Assembly: GCA_964304625.1 (NCBI GenBank)
Contig: OZ199839.1
Location: 10,416,001 to 10,480,000, forward strand
Direction: 5' to 3'
From: Kudoa neothunni
Taxonomy: Eukaryota > Cnidaria
Length of the DNA: 64,000 bases
Under the pieces are notes generated by a model. It was given only the letters and a program-made list of their open reading frames with translations, was not told the origin of the DNA and did not search any database. The translations under genes and the position numbers were made by a program. Position 1 is the stretch's first letter. Every line of letters starts with the position of its first letter. Positions 26,221 to 39,385 of the stretch are shown here, in pieces.

Positions 26221-26943
26221 ATTACCGTAAATATTCGAGTATAAGTCGTATTATTTTTTCAAAAAGAAGCTTCAAAATCCGCGCACGACTTACACAAGTG
26301 ATAAAAGTTAAAAATAAGGATAGCTGGTACTAAAGTACAAAATTTTGTCTTAATAAGTTAATTATCTAACTTAACTGTAACGTTTGTGAGCATTAGATTA
26401 AACGGATGCCTGCGAGATTGCCAAAACAGATAACTTCAGGAAATTTTAAAAGAACTACATTATCTATTGTAGCTGGCTGGATGAGAGGTTCTTGGGAATC
26501 AGTCAATAAGTTCAAAAATTATTCAAAGATCGTTCAAAAAATGCGACATATCCAATTCAATGGATGGGGACGAAGATGATATATTTTGGGAGGTTGAAAA
26601 AAGAGAAATTAACGATAAAGAGGTTGATGAGATCTACGACGACTCCATAACTGCTGAGAAAGGAATATGATTACTTGAGTGGAGCGACCCTTCTAATTTA
26701 ACCGACGAAAGCCATTAACATTTGAAACTTATCTTTCGAAAAATACAAGCACTATATGCACTTAAAATAAATATTTTTTCATTTTATTTATTTCATTAAT
26801 TTAAGCTAAAAAATTGAATCTGTTAAAAATTTAAAAAAATTAAAACTTGTTATCAAGGTGCAACTGATACACGAACCAATAAAAATCATGAAAACTTGTT
26901 CCAAAACTCCCTGCGACGTACACTTGAGTATATACACGGTAAT
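26221..26943 (+). mobile_element. Second pogo/Tigger relic, C-terminal half only
   Basis: The left terminus ATTACCGTAAATATTCGAGT followed by ATAAGTCG is matched in inverted orientation by cgacgtacacttgagtatat...cggtaat ending at about 26943. Inside, about 26405-26670 encodes the end of a Tigger/jerky-type transposase: VAGWMRGSWESVNKF, then RSFKKCDISNSMDGDEDD, then an acidic tail (VDEIYDDSITAEKGI and a stop). A one-base frame change falls between the first two blocks, and the DNA-binding and DDE parts are missing. The copy is dead and internally deleted. Its termini differ from those of the element at 6123-7599, so it is a separate family. Confidence 0.75.
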
Positions 26944-27588
26944 TAAGTGTTTACATCTTAAATATTGAAAAATCGATAATTTACTTAAAAAATTCACAAT
27001 TTTTTTAAATTGTGTTACAATCTCGCACATAAATCGCATAATTCACCCCTCTAGTTGCAGAGCGTTGTCCAAAAGTTTCAAAAAAGAGTTTTATGATACT
27101 TAAATGATAAAAATATATTTCACTCGATTATAGTTAGTTAAATTAATTGTTAATACCCAAATTAGATTCAAAAGGCGATACACATAAAATTCACTATTCA
27201 TGCACACGCGTAAACAAAAATTAAGAAAAAATGGTTTATAACTAATTTTACACACTTTGTATTAATTTAAAATAAGCAACTGCTTAAAGGTAGTTATCTT
27301 TTAGTATACAATTCATATGAGATCGTTGAAATTTAATGATTTATTCATTCTATGGATAAACTAACTTTTTTATACACCCCTTAAGAAATCTGATATTGAA
27401 TTTAATCGTACCAAAAGCTCCAGCCTACCTATTAACTGACCATCACATACTTGTTTCCCGCGCTAGCAGCTTTTCGGTGTTTGAAAATTTTCGATTTACT
27501 ACGTTCAACGTTGGATCGGCCATTTGGGTCAGAGTTTTTATCAGGTGTGGAAGTGATTGCTTGATTGGTAAAAAGATTGCCCCTAACT
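26944..27588. other. 3' flank of the RasGEF gene
   Basis: This could contain the gene's C-terminal tail: a minus-strand frame at 27653-27432 (SNLNTSFSPSFKVRGNLF..., Ser/Lys-rich) is open and protein-like. It is out of phase with the splice join I prefer, so it is not included in the CDS. Confidence 0.35.
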
Positions 27589-28815
27589 TTAAAAGAAGGA
27601 CTGAACGAAGTGTTCAAATTCGATTCTATTGAACAAGCCCTCGATAGCATTGTCTAATTAAAATACAAAGATGTACTTGCAGATGGGTGGATGAGTCTCT
27701 CGTTTAGTGGTTCATATAAAAGCGATATTCTATACGAAAAAAAATAGCTCCATTTGGCTAGATGAATTAATAATCAAAATCAATACTCGTAATACTTATC
27801 GTCAAGCAGGCTTCTTTCGGCATCGTTGTAGAAAGACTCAGTTAAAAATTTATAGATGGGATCAATTTTTTTTAAATGATCTAAAATAGATATTGGCATC
27901 CACATTTTAATAGCAATGACAAAATAACCATATGATGACTGTTGAAACCATGAAATACGATCTAAAATCTTCTTAACTGATTCATTCGAAGGTTTTGTTT
28001 TGTTAGATATAGAATGAGTTGTGTAGATGTGGGTAATATCGGTTAAATAAATGCCTTGATTCACAAAACTATAGACACAATCTCACCACCAAATCAACAA
28101 CTCACCCAAGTAGGGAATACATGGAAGTGATGTGTCAGCCAAATATTTCCTCAACTCATTACTACACAAACCAACAAAATCCAACCAACCAATCACATCC
28201 ATAAAATCATACAAATTGTTGGTGCATGAAAACAAAGTGACAAAATTTGAATATTGCTCCTTATATTTTTTGGATAGATTCTTAGTTGGATAGCAATAAC
28301 CAAAATTAACATAATCAGCTTCAACAGAAAAATTACAGCCCATGTGGCAGCCAAACGATAAATAGGAGCCATTTGTAATGCAGACAAAATAGCAAAAGTT
28401 GAATTGATGTTATTCAATGAGTACAATCTCTAGACAAACACAATTAAGAATGATTCCATAAAAAACCTCACATCCAACACACAACGTGTAGTGAGGGTGT
28501 GACAATTACCGACGCAAGTTTAATGTATTTTCTCATTGCGAATGAACGATTTTTAACACTCTTCTCCTTCAATATAGTTTGAATGAGCCAATAGGACAAC
28601 TTTTGAAAATAAAATGTAACAACCAAAAACAACCACATACATTATTAAATTGATGTTCGAAACGAGTTATATTTGGAGAATTAACGTGTTTATTCCTGTT
28701 GGACCAGGAACAATTCAAAAACTCCTTCACAAAAATATTAATAGAGTACAAAATAGCAAATTACTTTTGATTCGATTTTAGAAAATAGTTCAATATCTAT
28801 TAGAGTTATTTGCTC
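27589..28815 (-). CDS. RasGEF (CDC25-homology) domain protein, 3' part
   Basis: This is a guanine-nucleotide exchange factor for a Ras-family GTPase. Exons (complement): 28815-28765, 28724-28641, 28599-28510, 28429-28337, 28280-28106, 28054-27929, 27880-27787, 27729-27677 and a terminal exon from 27653. The catalytic domain is read in family order: EQITLIDIELFSKIESKEFL, NSPNITRFEHQFNN, WLIQTILKEKSVKNR, the structural element LNNINSTFAILSALQMAPI, RLAATW, LPCIPYLGIYLTDITHI and YYEISLLYEP. Every junction keeps phase to 27677; introns are 23-91 bases. About 15 extra residues (VIGWLDFVGLC region, 28170-28205) precede the PCIPYLG block and may be an unspliced or alternative intron. The N-terminal part of the gene (REM domain, targeting domains) was not found upstream. 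The end is uncertain: stop 27589, or 27432 in another phase. Confidence 0.88.
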
Positions 28816-31800
28816 CTATAGAATTGATTATTATATTGGAGAAAAATGCATTAGTATTGTTAAATATTTATTAGATAAATAAAGACATATGAGAACCATT
28901 CGGATCTATTTCTGGAAATTTTTAAAAATTCATAATTATTACAGCTAGCTCATCACATGAAGTATTCATAATATCAAATGGTGGAGTTTTAAATAAATTC
29001 TCCATACTATCGCCCATCGTTGATTACATGCGCAGCCTTATGCGCACCTATGTCACCAAGGTTAAATATAAATTTGAGATTTTAAATAGAAACCTTTCAT
29101 AGAATACTCGTAAAATAAATCTGTTCATTACTACAGCAATCGAGTTATCCTAACAAAACAATCTACTCCTACATTTAATTCCTCGTATCGGCTTATCATT
29201 TTTTGTGATATAATTATCAATTATTTGTTTGGGTAAAATGTTATTTAATTATGTATTTATTTATTCAAATGTAAATCTCTCAATATTTTAATAGGTTAAT
29301 GTGGTGGTGGACAAATTCTTTAACGTACATAAATTCACAGCTCCGTGATGTTATTTGAAGAGATAAGACCATCGAAACTTTGTGGTCATTTCATTGGTTA
29401 TTTTATTTTGTAAAAAACGCCTGTGCTGTGAATTAAATGGAGCTTTAGGCGAAAAATAATTTTCTAAATGTCTGAATTAGTAAAACTAAAAATATATATT
29501 TTTTCGTATTGTTGTACAATATGGATTATACGCTTCTTGTTTGCCTGTTAATTACGTGTTAAAGTGAGTTTTCTTACTTTTACATTAAAGCATATTTTTT
29601 AGGAATCATACTGAAATTAATTTTACAAAATTTAGGATTTACAATACAGATGATTTTTATTGATAGTATTAATATTATTATTATTATCGACTTCCAAAAT
29701 GATTGTATAATGTAGTTGTTCCCATTAATTATTTATTATGTTATATTTGCGATTTATTAAGACAGAGACTATTGACATGGTAAAATTCAACCTTAAACGG
29801 CATGAACGCTTGCGCACTAGGAAATTTTAATCTCTGTAACTCCTACTTACGAGCTGTTTATAGATTTATTTTCTTGGAATCTGTTATATTTAATTATTTC
29901 CGATCATTAAGAGCGAAGTGGTGGTCAAAAATAATTAAAAATAGTCAAAACTAGTGGTGTCGGAAAATATTTACCGTGCCAATAGCCATTTCCATTATTT
30001 ATTCAATCATCAGATTTATATTTATTCTATTTGGGAAAATAATTAAATAAAAGTTTTCTAGCTTGGATTAGATCATATAATCACCATTCAATAAGGAAAC
30101 TTTCGAATTTAAAGTCAATCACTTATAGATATATACTCCATTTGTATTAATAAAATTAATGAATTCTGAAAACGTTATGTTAATGTTGGTAATGGATAAA
30201 ATGGAAGGTTACAGTTAAATTGTCACACACTGATAATCAGATTTGGATTTTTAATTAGAAACTTGGGATTGCTTAGATTAATCTGGGAATTTGAATTTAT
30301 CAATAGATTAATGAACTTGTGAAATCGGAAAAATTAAAATTAATAATTTAAGTAATATAAATAATATAAAATCAATAATTTTCAATATCATAGGAAAGAG
30401 GACGTTTGTCTAATAAACAATTGGAAATTTTGAGTAAATTTTACAATTTTAACATCAATAATGAGAAAACTAAAATTTTTCGACCTTTCAACTGAATGAA
30501 TTGAATATTTTGTGATAAGGCCTAGTACTCTCATTATTTATTTTCCAAAATAAGTAGCTTGTTCTTCTAGGATTTATAAATGATCAATATATAAGTGAAT
30601 TAAAAATATTAAGATCAAACAACTAGTGGAATTGTTGAATTGAATGATGAAACTTCATGTTCCTGTAAGATAAAAAATCGTTATTCCTTCAATGGGACCA
30701 TTTTTTGTCAAAAATCTAGAAAAAAATATGTGCCACATGTTAATAACTAGCCTCAATAAATATATTCTTTAACGAGGATAGGAATGATCATTGTTGTGTT
30801 CTTAGCTCAATGAATAACAAAGTTTCGAATGATCCCTCATTAAATTAAGCAGTGTTTCACAAGTCCCGACCGATGAGCGTAATCCGATTTTCGATAAACA
30901 ATTTGTGGTTTGCAACTAGCGTTAAATGAGAAAAATTTATAAATATATTTTTTTATTTCAGAACGGGTTTCTTCTATAACTTTCTTATTTATCTATATCC
31001 CAGGGGTATTCAGGGATCGATTTTCTCCTAATCCTAAAATAATAATCGAGTAACTGAGGTAAAACATGAACACGAACCCACAACGTATGAGAGTTAAATA
31101 AACTTCCATCCACATGAGTTTGTATTGGAATTAGGTTAAAATTGCAAACCTATCATACCTTACCAAGGATTCATTTATATAAATTTTTTCCTATTAAAGA
31201 ATGTCCATTGAAATTATAATTTTGCCGTCCTATAAACTTACCACGTTAGTTCAACTCTATTCGGTTATTTAAATAGCTGTAAGGTAGAATTTTAGAAAAT
31301 TCGAAAACTAAATAATGGTGACGAATATAAAGCCATAAAATATCAAGAACATGCTGTAATAACAATTTGATATTTGGTATATCCAATATAATATGTAAAA
31401 GCCATTAGTAACTGTGGGTTTGAAATATAGGGTGCGTCCTTGATCTGCTTGATTACGCCAAGCTCTTTGGTCTACAGAAAAAAAGATTAGCGTAGGAAGA
31501 TAGATAGACTCGTCATTAGAGTTAACAATACCGCCAAAATGTGTATACAAGGAAATTTTATTTATGGTGTATTTTTGGAAGAAATCTTAATTTGTTGATT
31601 AATTTTTCAAAAGATAAAAATAAATAAGAACTTTTGTTAACTTTCTGAGATGAGTAAGTTTTTATAAGGAACACTACTAGAGATCTCTAGAAAATCCGAT
31701 AATACCAACTAATTGCGTATTTTAAATAATTTTTATTGTGTAATTTATTCCTGATTATAAAAAATAATATTTTCAATTTATTTATTTTAAAATATTAATT

Positions 31801-32745
31801 GTTAAACAATAATAACAAATTTTATTATTTTATGCAGATAATAATTTATTATCACTTATTTTTTAATGTGTCGTTGATATTTTAAGAATGTAAAATATTA
31901 TTTTTTTAGAATTTTGTAATCGACGACGAATGACATGGATTTTATGACAAAATTGAGCTATCCATTATTTGAATCATACTTAAAAATTATCAGGTCTGTT
32001 TATTTTGCTTCATTATTTTCTCTTATACGTCGTTGTTAATTTTGGAAAATTGAATATCTAGATTGAAATTTTGATTTTAGTTGCCTATTTCTAGTAGTTG
32101 GAGTATTGCTCAAAATATAAATAATTAATCACAGCAGATCAAAAATATATTACACCTGAAATAAATAAATTGAGGATGTCCTTAGAGTGTATTACTATTA
32201 AAAAAGACAGATATTGCTCCTGTAGTCGTAGTCTTATTGGACGTGACGTGAAGGGCCGAATTAGACCTTTGTATTGGCGAAGACGTATAAAAACGGCGCT
32301 ATCTTTTGTCGAACTGAATCGAATTCCCTAAGAGAGTGGAATTAGGCGGTATTCTTCCTCAGATTACCAATTTTCAATCGGATTCAAATCTTAATATTGA
32401 AATATTAGGGACGTATTTGTTTTAACGTGGTACAATGATAGAATCGCTTACAGATCAAGCTGGCTAGATCACAAACTTGTTCTCCCAGTAAATCATTGAG
32501 TTAGTGGGTTTATAATAAAAGAAATAAAGAAACATAATGCAACATAACTCTTAGGTAGACGCATTGATATTATAAAATAATTTCTCTTGTTTGACTTTTG
32601 TTATAGATAACTCATCAAGACCAAAATTAATTTTAAATATTTTTAAAGTATTTTGAATCCAATTTAACGCCAAAGAAGACAAGAGTTAAACAGTTACAGA
32701 TAGCTGAGCACTCAGAAATTAGTCAAAAAGTAAGTTCGTCAATTG
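28816..32745. other. Long stretch without a supported gene
   Basis: The missing 5' exons of the RasGEF gene should lie here or farther right, but no REM-domain signature was found. A minus-strand segment at about 31420-31560 has better composition and a possible exon (after tttctgtag: TKELGVIKQIKDAPY) that I cannot assign. A tRNA B-box-like string lies near 31085 (minus). The region 32200-32480 is slightly GC-richer, without a recognised feature. Confidence 0.35.
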
Positions 32746-33442
32746 TCAGGATGAAAAGTAACTCTTAGAATACCGCTTGAACTCAAAACTATGGCAATCG
32801 TTGTGTCGTTTTACGGCTGTTATCAACCTGGTAAGGTTCCCAATTGACTCCACTTGTTCATTCACAAAGAATTCCAATAATAATCCAATGCTTGGATCAT
32901 CACTACACTGTTCGTTGATATCCAAAATGGAAGTATACACCAATTTCTCTAGGTTGAGAGCTTTCTCAAGTGCACCGAATAGAGTTAATTTATCATTTCC
33001 TGACACACATAATTCGGTCTAAGGCATTTAAGTAAGTTATCAAAGTCGACATAGAACATTGAAGTTTAGGTACATTAATAGGGCTCAAAGTAACACACCC
33101 GCCTTTGGTATTGATAAAATCAATAAACTAAATTGTTTCCGTAAAGCACGATGGTCATGGAGAGAAAATAAATACTTTATTGGCATGATCCATTTCTTCC
33201 TTGCTCTGTTTGTCAAAATATTCAGCCGCAGCTGGAAGAGCTTGATCCGGTCTATCGAAATAGATTGCCTGAAAGGGTCAAACTCATGTACACATTAATT
33301 GGAAAATATATATATATATATAATTTACCATAGATTTGTAAACGTATGATGCAGTTAATTCCATGTTGATTTGTTTATTCAATATTTCCTCATTTTTCTT
33401 GGATAAACACAAAGAAGTTGATATGTTTTGTTCGCCACCCAT
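32746..33442 (-). CDS. Ferritin, heavy-chain (ferroxidase) type
   Basis: This is a cytosolic iron-storage subunit that oxidises Fe(II) and forms a 24-mer shell. Four exons (complement): 33442-33329, 33268-33176, 33127-33074 and 33018-32746, giving 177 residues, the usual family size. Blocks: NKQINMELTASYVYKSM, YFDKQSKEEMDHANK, FINTKGGCVTLSPIN, LEKALNLEKLVY and FFVNEQVESIGNL. The ferroxidase ligands are all present: Glu28, Tyr33, Glu62/Glu63, His66, Glu111 and Gln142. There is no signal peptide, so it should be cytosolic. Start ATG 33442 gives an N-terminus of normal length. The C-terminal tail (EFKRYSKSYFSS) is divergent. No iron-responsive element was identified in the short 5' flank I inspected. 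Introns are 48-60 bases. Confidence 0.93.
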
Positions 33443-34003
33443 AATAATAAGCACGCTACTTTAAAATTTTGCCCACAGAAAAATATTTGGGATTACACAA
33501 TCAAATTTAGTGTTATAAAGCTTACTTATAAATCGTGTCAGATTAGCTTTAAGATAGGGTTTGTAATTGATGGGATATCAACTCGAGATTATGATTTAGC
33601 TCTTAATATTGAAAATCATCCAAATGCCTATTGATTTTAGTGGGATATAAGGAAAAGGTCTAAAATTCATACCAAAATTATTTGATAGCTTATTTAATTA
33701 TCCATTGTTCAGCGTACGAATTTTAATGTTCGCATTGCAATAACGCTGCGATAGCTTTATTGCATAGGAAACAAAATTAAATATATTGTTATTAATTTAC
33801 GACTGAATTGTAATTAGATTTTATAGAAAGAATGGTTAGTGAATAATGGTTGTTTGTGTTCGGTACTAAGACTCGGCACAGTCTGCTTTAATTACCACAA
33901 AAAAATCAAACTAATTAAGAACAACTGAAATGCTTTAATATATTGCTAATAATTAAAATGTATTATTCGACTCTTCGGAAAATTAGTATCAAAAGCATAA
34001 CGA
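33443..34003. other. Short intergenic stretch
   Basis: This lies between the ferritin start and the end of the first pseudokinase gene. No feature is supported; it should hold the ferritin promoter. Confidence 0.5.
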
Positions 34004-36889
34004 CTAGAATAAATCAAAATAAGATCGGAGGTAGACAAAATAATCTTGAGGAAGATTGAACCGTGTCAGACGCTCAATCCAATTTTTAATATTGTAAGTG
34101 ACCGAGTCCCCATCATCAAAAGTCTGACATGAAAGCAAACGGGGTATCTCAGCCCTTTCTCTGGGATTGACCTGTAGGCTAAACATCAAGGAGTAAATGC
34201 AACCATCATAATTTTTTTAAATACCATTGTCGAACCAATTCCTCAATATTAATAGGATATGATGGCGGTTGATGCATTGTCACATTCTATAAAACCCCAC
34301 AAATTATAGTAGAAAGCAAATGCATTTTTAACAGCAAAAACAAAGTTTTAATCATTACTCCATTTTTGATGCATTCGAATACTTTACGAGGATCGGATTG
34401 AATATCTTTCCTTTCGGGGTAATGTATAATACTGTCACGAGTTTTGTAAAGGTCAGGATCATCTAGATACTCAGTAAAACATCCCATCTCCAATATATGA
34501 TCCATTGATAGCGCTGGAACAGGATAGATTCCATAACACATTTCCATCATAATAATTCCCAAACTCCAAATAACAGAATTGTCATAATATTCTGGTGTTA
34601 TGATTAATTCTGGCTAGGAAAAGAAGACGTTAACAATATGGATAGTTGATCATATAAAAATTTAAAAATTATTATTCGCGATATTTATAACATTTAAAAA
34701 ATTGAATTAGTACCATTTTCACATTTAAAATATAAAAATAACCAGAGAATCAAAACTCGTTCACGTTTTTACAATAGGTGACCACTCGGTAGCAAAACCC
34801 ACGAGGATTGAAAAATGTAGGAAAACTGGTAGTCACCACCCAATTTTTTGCATTAATGCGCGAATATAATGTTTTACAATAAACAAAATATAAGAACTCT
34901 CATTATTGATAAAAATTGTATTATTTTGGTTTTAATAGTTAATACTACCTTATTTTTTGTATTTTTTTCTATTTTTAAAATACAATCTAATCTCGAATAA
35001 AATAATAATTTGGTTTTTTCTAATTAGGATACCTTGCAACGTTGAAATAATGGATAACTTAAACTGGTGAACAGTAGTAGTCATGACATGCCTCTATGAC
35101 AAATAATCAAAATAAGTGATTATTTATTATTTTTCTTATATATTTCTGTAATTGTATGATTTTTTTCATCACCCATTTTTCTGTAATTACGAAAAACTGG
35201 TTAATTCGTAGGCAAGTTCTCGGCAAAAATATACGAAAAAAACGTAAAAACTAGTCAAAGTTAATTAAAATTTTTACATCAATTTGATGCATTCTATTAT
35301 AAAATAATATTATATATCTTTATAACAAAATTAATGAAGCATAAATATTCTCTTTGCTAAAATTACGAACGAGTCGTCAATACAAAAAACTGGCCCCTAT
35401 ACTATGTATGAGTAATAGAATAGTAGAATAATAGAGTGGAATTTATTGTTTATTTTAAGGCTAACCGAAAAAACTATGAATAAGGAACAACTTAAAAATT
35501 TCAACATTCGCAATTAAATTATAATTTTTTCAATACATCATTTGAATTAACTTAACATATTCCGTATACCTATTTAATCAAAAATTAATTATAACGTATA
35601 TTATTATAAAATAATTTGTTGAATAGAAAGCGCTTTTTTGAATCTATTTGTATTAAACAAAGGGGTTATCTTGTTTATTTAATTTTTATTTGTTTAGGTT
35701 TGGGTGAATAAAAATAATATTAGTAAATAATTTTTTAATGAATTTTTTTGCTAATACATCAGAAACAACTGTGAGATAAATGATTTCACACTCATGGTTG
35801 TCTGAAACAATACAAATTTAACAAGCATCAGGTTGGTTTAAAAAAATTTTCCCCAATTAAGTTAATGTGGATGCTGGTAATTTAGTTGAGAAACGTAGAA
35901 GTATACTTTAGTGTAATAATACATTGTTAAATCAAAGAGAACATCAACTAATTTATTCCCCTATAAATCAACCTACCGCAACATAGCATGGATATAGAGA
36001 GTGGATAATAGGAGACAAATTTCGTTGATTGGATTCCAATATGCCGAATAGACAAATCTTAACGCCACCATCAGAATTTAAAAATATGTTCTCAGGCCGT
36101 AGTTCTTTTGAGTAACCAACCATCAAAATATTGCCAATAAAATGTTTACCTTTAATTGGAATTTGATTGTCCATCAGGAATTTTAATCCATTCAAAACCT
36201 AAAAAGTAATAACAACAACAACAATAAATTCTCAATGACAGATTGTCGATATGATGGAGGTATTTTACTTTAAAAGCAATACCAACGATAACAACTGGGG
36301 GAGCACTCCCATAGACGAAAATAATATTCTTTAAAGATCCACAATTCTATGGCCAATAAACAAATTTCATGGCAAATCATTGACTACCATGGATTCAAAG
36401 AATACGAGGGACTCATCTGGATGTTCCGTGATTATATCCAAAATCTTTAAGAGACAATCGTGCGTGTGGTCTGTAAAAGGTAACATTAATCTCAAATAAT
36501 TGTGGGTATCTGCATTCTTATGTTTGTAAAGAACCTAACATGAGCTATAGAAATTCATAATCAACTGCAACACACTCTCAGTGACTTAATGTGTTGTGTT
36601 GCTACGTTTTGCACTTTATAAAAATATCCGCCATTGTCACAATTAAATACAAATAACTTTTTATGATTCTTATTATGAAACGAAGGGTATTTTTCAGAGC
36701 AGTAAAGGTGAAGGTGTTCAAAACGACTTTGAAGACATATTCTCTCCAAACACTCGTCAAAGTCGAATCTGTAATCGAGATAGTAACAACTTCTATGTAA
36801 ATTTTAATATATACATACTTCTGCATTTTATTTGGACGACAATCCTCGTCGACATTATAATCTGATGTTGAGGGGTAATTATGTTTCAT
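34004..36889 (-). CDS. MAP2K-like pseudokinase, copy A
   Basis: This is a protein-kinase fold closest in my reading to MAP kinase kinases (STE7), predicted catalytically dead. Nine exons (complement): 36889-36819, 36768-36576, 36516-36388, 36346-36269, 36198-36150, 36104-35977, 34613-34359, 34286-34225 and 34178-34004, giving 379 residues. Landmarks: no Gly-rich loop (NCDNGGYF), VAIK Lys replaced by Arg88 (HIKSLR), MNCGSLKNII, the HRD loop as IKELRPENIFLN (Asp to Glu174, Asn179 kept), DFG as LFG (192-194), APE kept (YVAPELI), then SVIWSLGIIMMEMCYGIYPV and RQCLQVNPRERAEI. The three residues needed for phosphotransfer (Lys, HRD Asp, DFG Asp) are all changed. A scaffold or allosteric role is an inference. 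Intron 6 is 1,363 bases, unusual for this window. Confidence 0.9.
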
Positions 36890-39385
36890 TTTTTCTATCA
36901 ACTACCCTCCGACACGAATTCGTGAGATTAATAAGTTGACTGATTCATTCGGCTAGTTTAAAAATAAAGTTAGTTTAATATAATTTTATCCTATATTTAA
37001 TATATAATTGTATTTAATTTATTTTGATTATTTTTTTCATAATTCTTTGTATTAATTATTTTGAAATTATTTCATTCGGATCATAATTGTTTATTTCATT
37101 TAATGTATATTTTTTGCGAAAAAAACGGTATTTTTCCAGTATTAAATATATTTTGGACTTAAGTATATTCGAAAATAAATCCTTTATAGGGTTAATCTAA
37201 TAATACATTGTTATTTTTTTATTAATTCTAAATAAGTTTTTAAATATTAGAAAAATTTTCAATGAGTTCCTAGAGTCGAATGCGATGCATTTTATACAGT
37301 GTATTGAGAATAAATTTAATCTCCTGAGTGCATCCGAATAAAGAATCAGCCGAGTCAGATAGGGTCCATTTATGTGAAAGAGTTTTGTTTTATTCTCTTG
37401 TTCAATGTGGTATTCTTCGCTTATTCGAGTATTTAAAGGAGAAATTCGAAACAAATTATTTGTGCTCAAACGCGTCCACACAAAATTTATTAATTTCGAT
37501 CGCCTCCTTGCATAAGACTGATATTTGTTACCTAAAACAATATCATCGATGTGTAATAGGTTTTATAACGAAATGAAAATGTGGCATATATACACGTAAC
37601 TAATCCTCCGTAATTACGCTAATTTTTGTGGCGCAGAATGAGACTGAAATAAATTTCATATTTGTGTACATAATTTTACATTTTGTTTCCATTGTAAAGA
37701 TTTAAACAAAAATAGTTAAAATAAAGACGTGAGAGTTAAAACTAGCATATAATTCATAATATACAAAATATTCATATTAAATCCCTCAAGTAATGATATT
37801 CTGTTAGTTTTTACAGTATATATTGGAAAATATCCTTAAATTTGTCAATTTTTTCACTTATATAATTTATATATATATATATATAGCGATTGATAACTTA
37901 TCACGGTATTCTTTTGTTGAATAGAATTAATTCCAAAGGTTCTTGGGAAAAGATGATAGAAATTATTCAGTTGTTATAGAAACCAAGACGATTTAATGTT
38001 AAAAATTCCATCAACTATTTAATAAATTTGATTTCCAAAATTATACCTATAATAGATCTTTTCTTATTTTTTGCTTAATATATTTGAGAGATGAATGTCT
38101 TCTTTGGGTGTTTTAAGTGATTTACTACATATTCAAAATTAGAATATATATAAATATATAAATGTTGTGGTCTGAAGATATTTGCTCCAATGTTACCTCA
38201 CAAAGCCATTTTAAATACTAATCAGATAAAGTAGAGAAACTCAATTAAGTCTAACTTTTTAAATTAACCCTTCCACTCCTAAATTTTTTGTTTTCTGTTT
38301 GAAGATAATATATTACGTAAAAATGATGAATTATAGTGATTCAATAAGTTCACATTCTCCCAAATTTTTATATCAACCATTATTATCAAATCACAGGAAA
38401 AAAATGAAAATTAAAAAAGATCCTATTCGTATGGATCATAACAGCGTAAAAATTTCTTTCCGTCTTTAAAATTCATTGAAAATTTATTTTTTATTTTATT
38501 CGTAAATATTGCCTTCAAATAATAAATTTTTTTGCGCAAATCAATTTTTTGTGCATGCGCACCTATCTGGATGTCAACATCTCATTTACAAAACTACTCA
38601 ATATCTAAAAATATTCAAAGCTAAACCTTTTAAAAAGAGATTTATCAGATTGAGTTCTAGTATATACAATTTTTTGATTGAAGTAAATATATTACATAAT
38701 TATATGTAATGACATTAATGATTTATTAGATAATACACAGCAATAATTCCTGTACAAATTTTTTAAATTAAAAAATCTCATACAAAAATTATACATGAAT
38801 ATTTTTACACTGCGAAAATAATATTCGAATAGAAATATTCAATAAAATATATGTTACGATTACGCCTAAAAATAAATTACATTATTTAAACTGGCGTCTT
38901 TTCAAATTTTTGAATGTGAATTCCAATGGTATAATCCACGAAAATTGTTTTATCCCTAAATCATAACATAGACTAAATATAATTCTACGAATGACACTCA
39001 CGTCATTCATTGTTCATTCGGTATAGTTTTACGCTCAATGGTTGTTGTTGTTTTTGCTTTTAGATAAAAATGATTCTAATATGCAAAATAGAGCAATAAG
39101 TAAGTGCAATTTTTTCTCTTGTTCATTTAAAATTGAAATGAACATTAGACACGAGAGGATTTAATCAATCAATCAATCAAAATGCATCAATTAACATAGT
39201 CAGACATTATATCTATCTAATATGCACACACTTAATCGTTATTACTTAAGTTATAACCTTTATAAACTTTCTGAAAAATAATGAAGTGAATTAAGAAATA
39301 CTAGAATGCATAAATAATTATTAATAATTGATGTTTATTGTTTGAAGTTCATTATTCGAAGTTTATAGTAAATATCATAAAATAT
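36890..39385. other. Spacer between the two pseudokinase genes
   Basis: AT-rich DNA with a short (TA)n run at about 37868-37886. Overlapping 80-95-codon frames on both strands at 37197-37576 have no recognisable motif. No exon chain is supported. Confidence 0.4.

Noticed and set aside
31080-31130. tRNA B-box-like string (minus strand, GTTGTGGGTTCGTGTTC)
   Set aside because: No convincing A box or cloverleaf pairing; it may be a worn SINE head, but the evidence is too thin.
32425-32500. tRNA-like stretch ggtacaatgatagaatcgc
   Set aside because: The A-box-like start lacks a matching B box and acceptor stem.
37197-37576. Overlapping 82- and 94-codon frames on both strands
   Set aside because: The frames shadow each other, have no motif and sit in the spacer between the pseudokinase genes.
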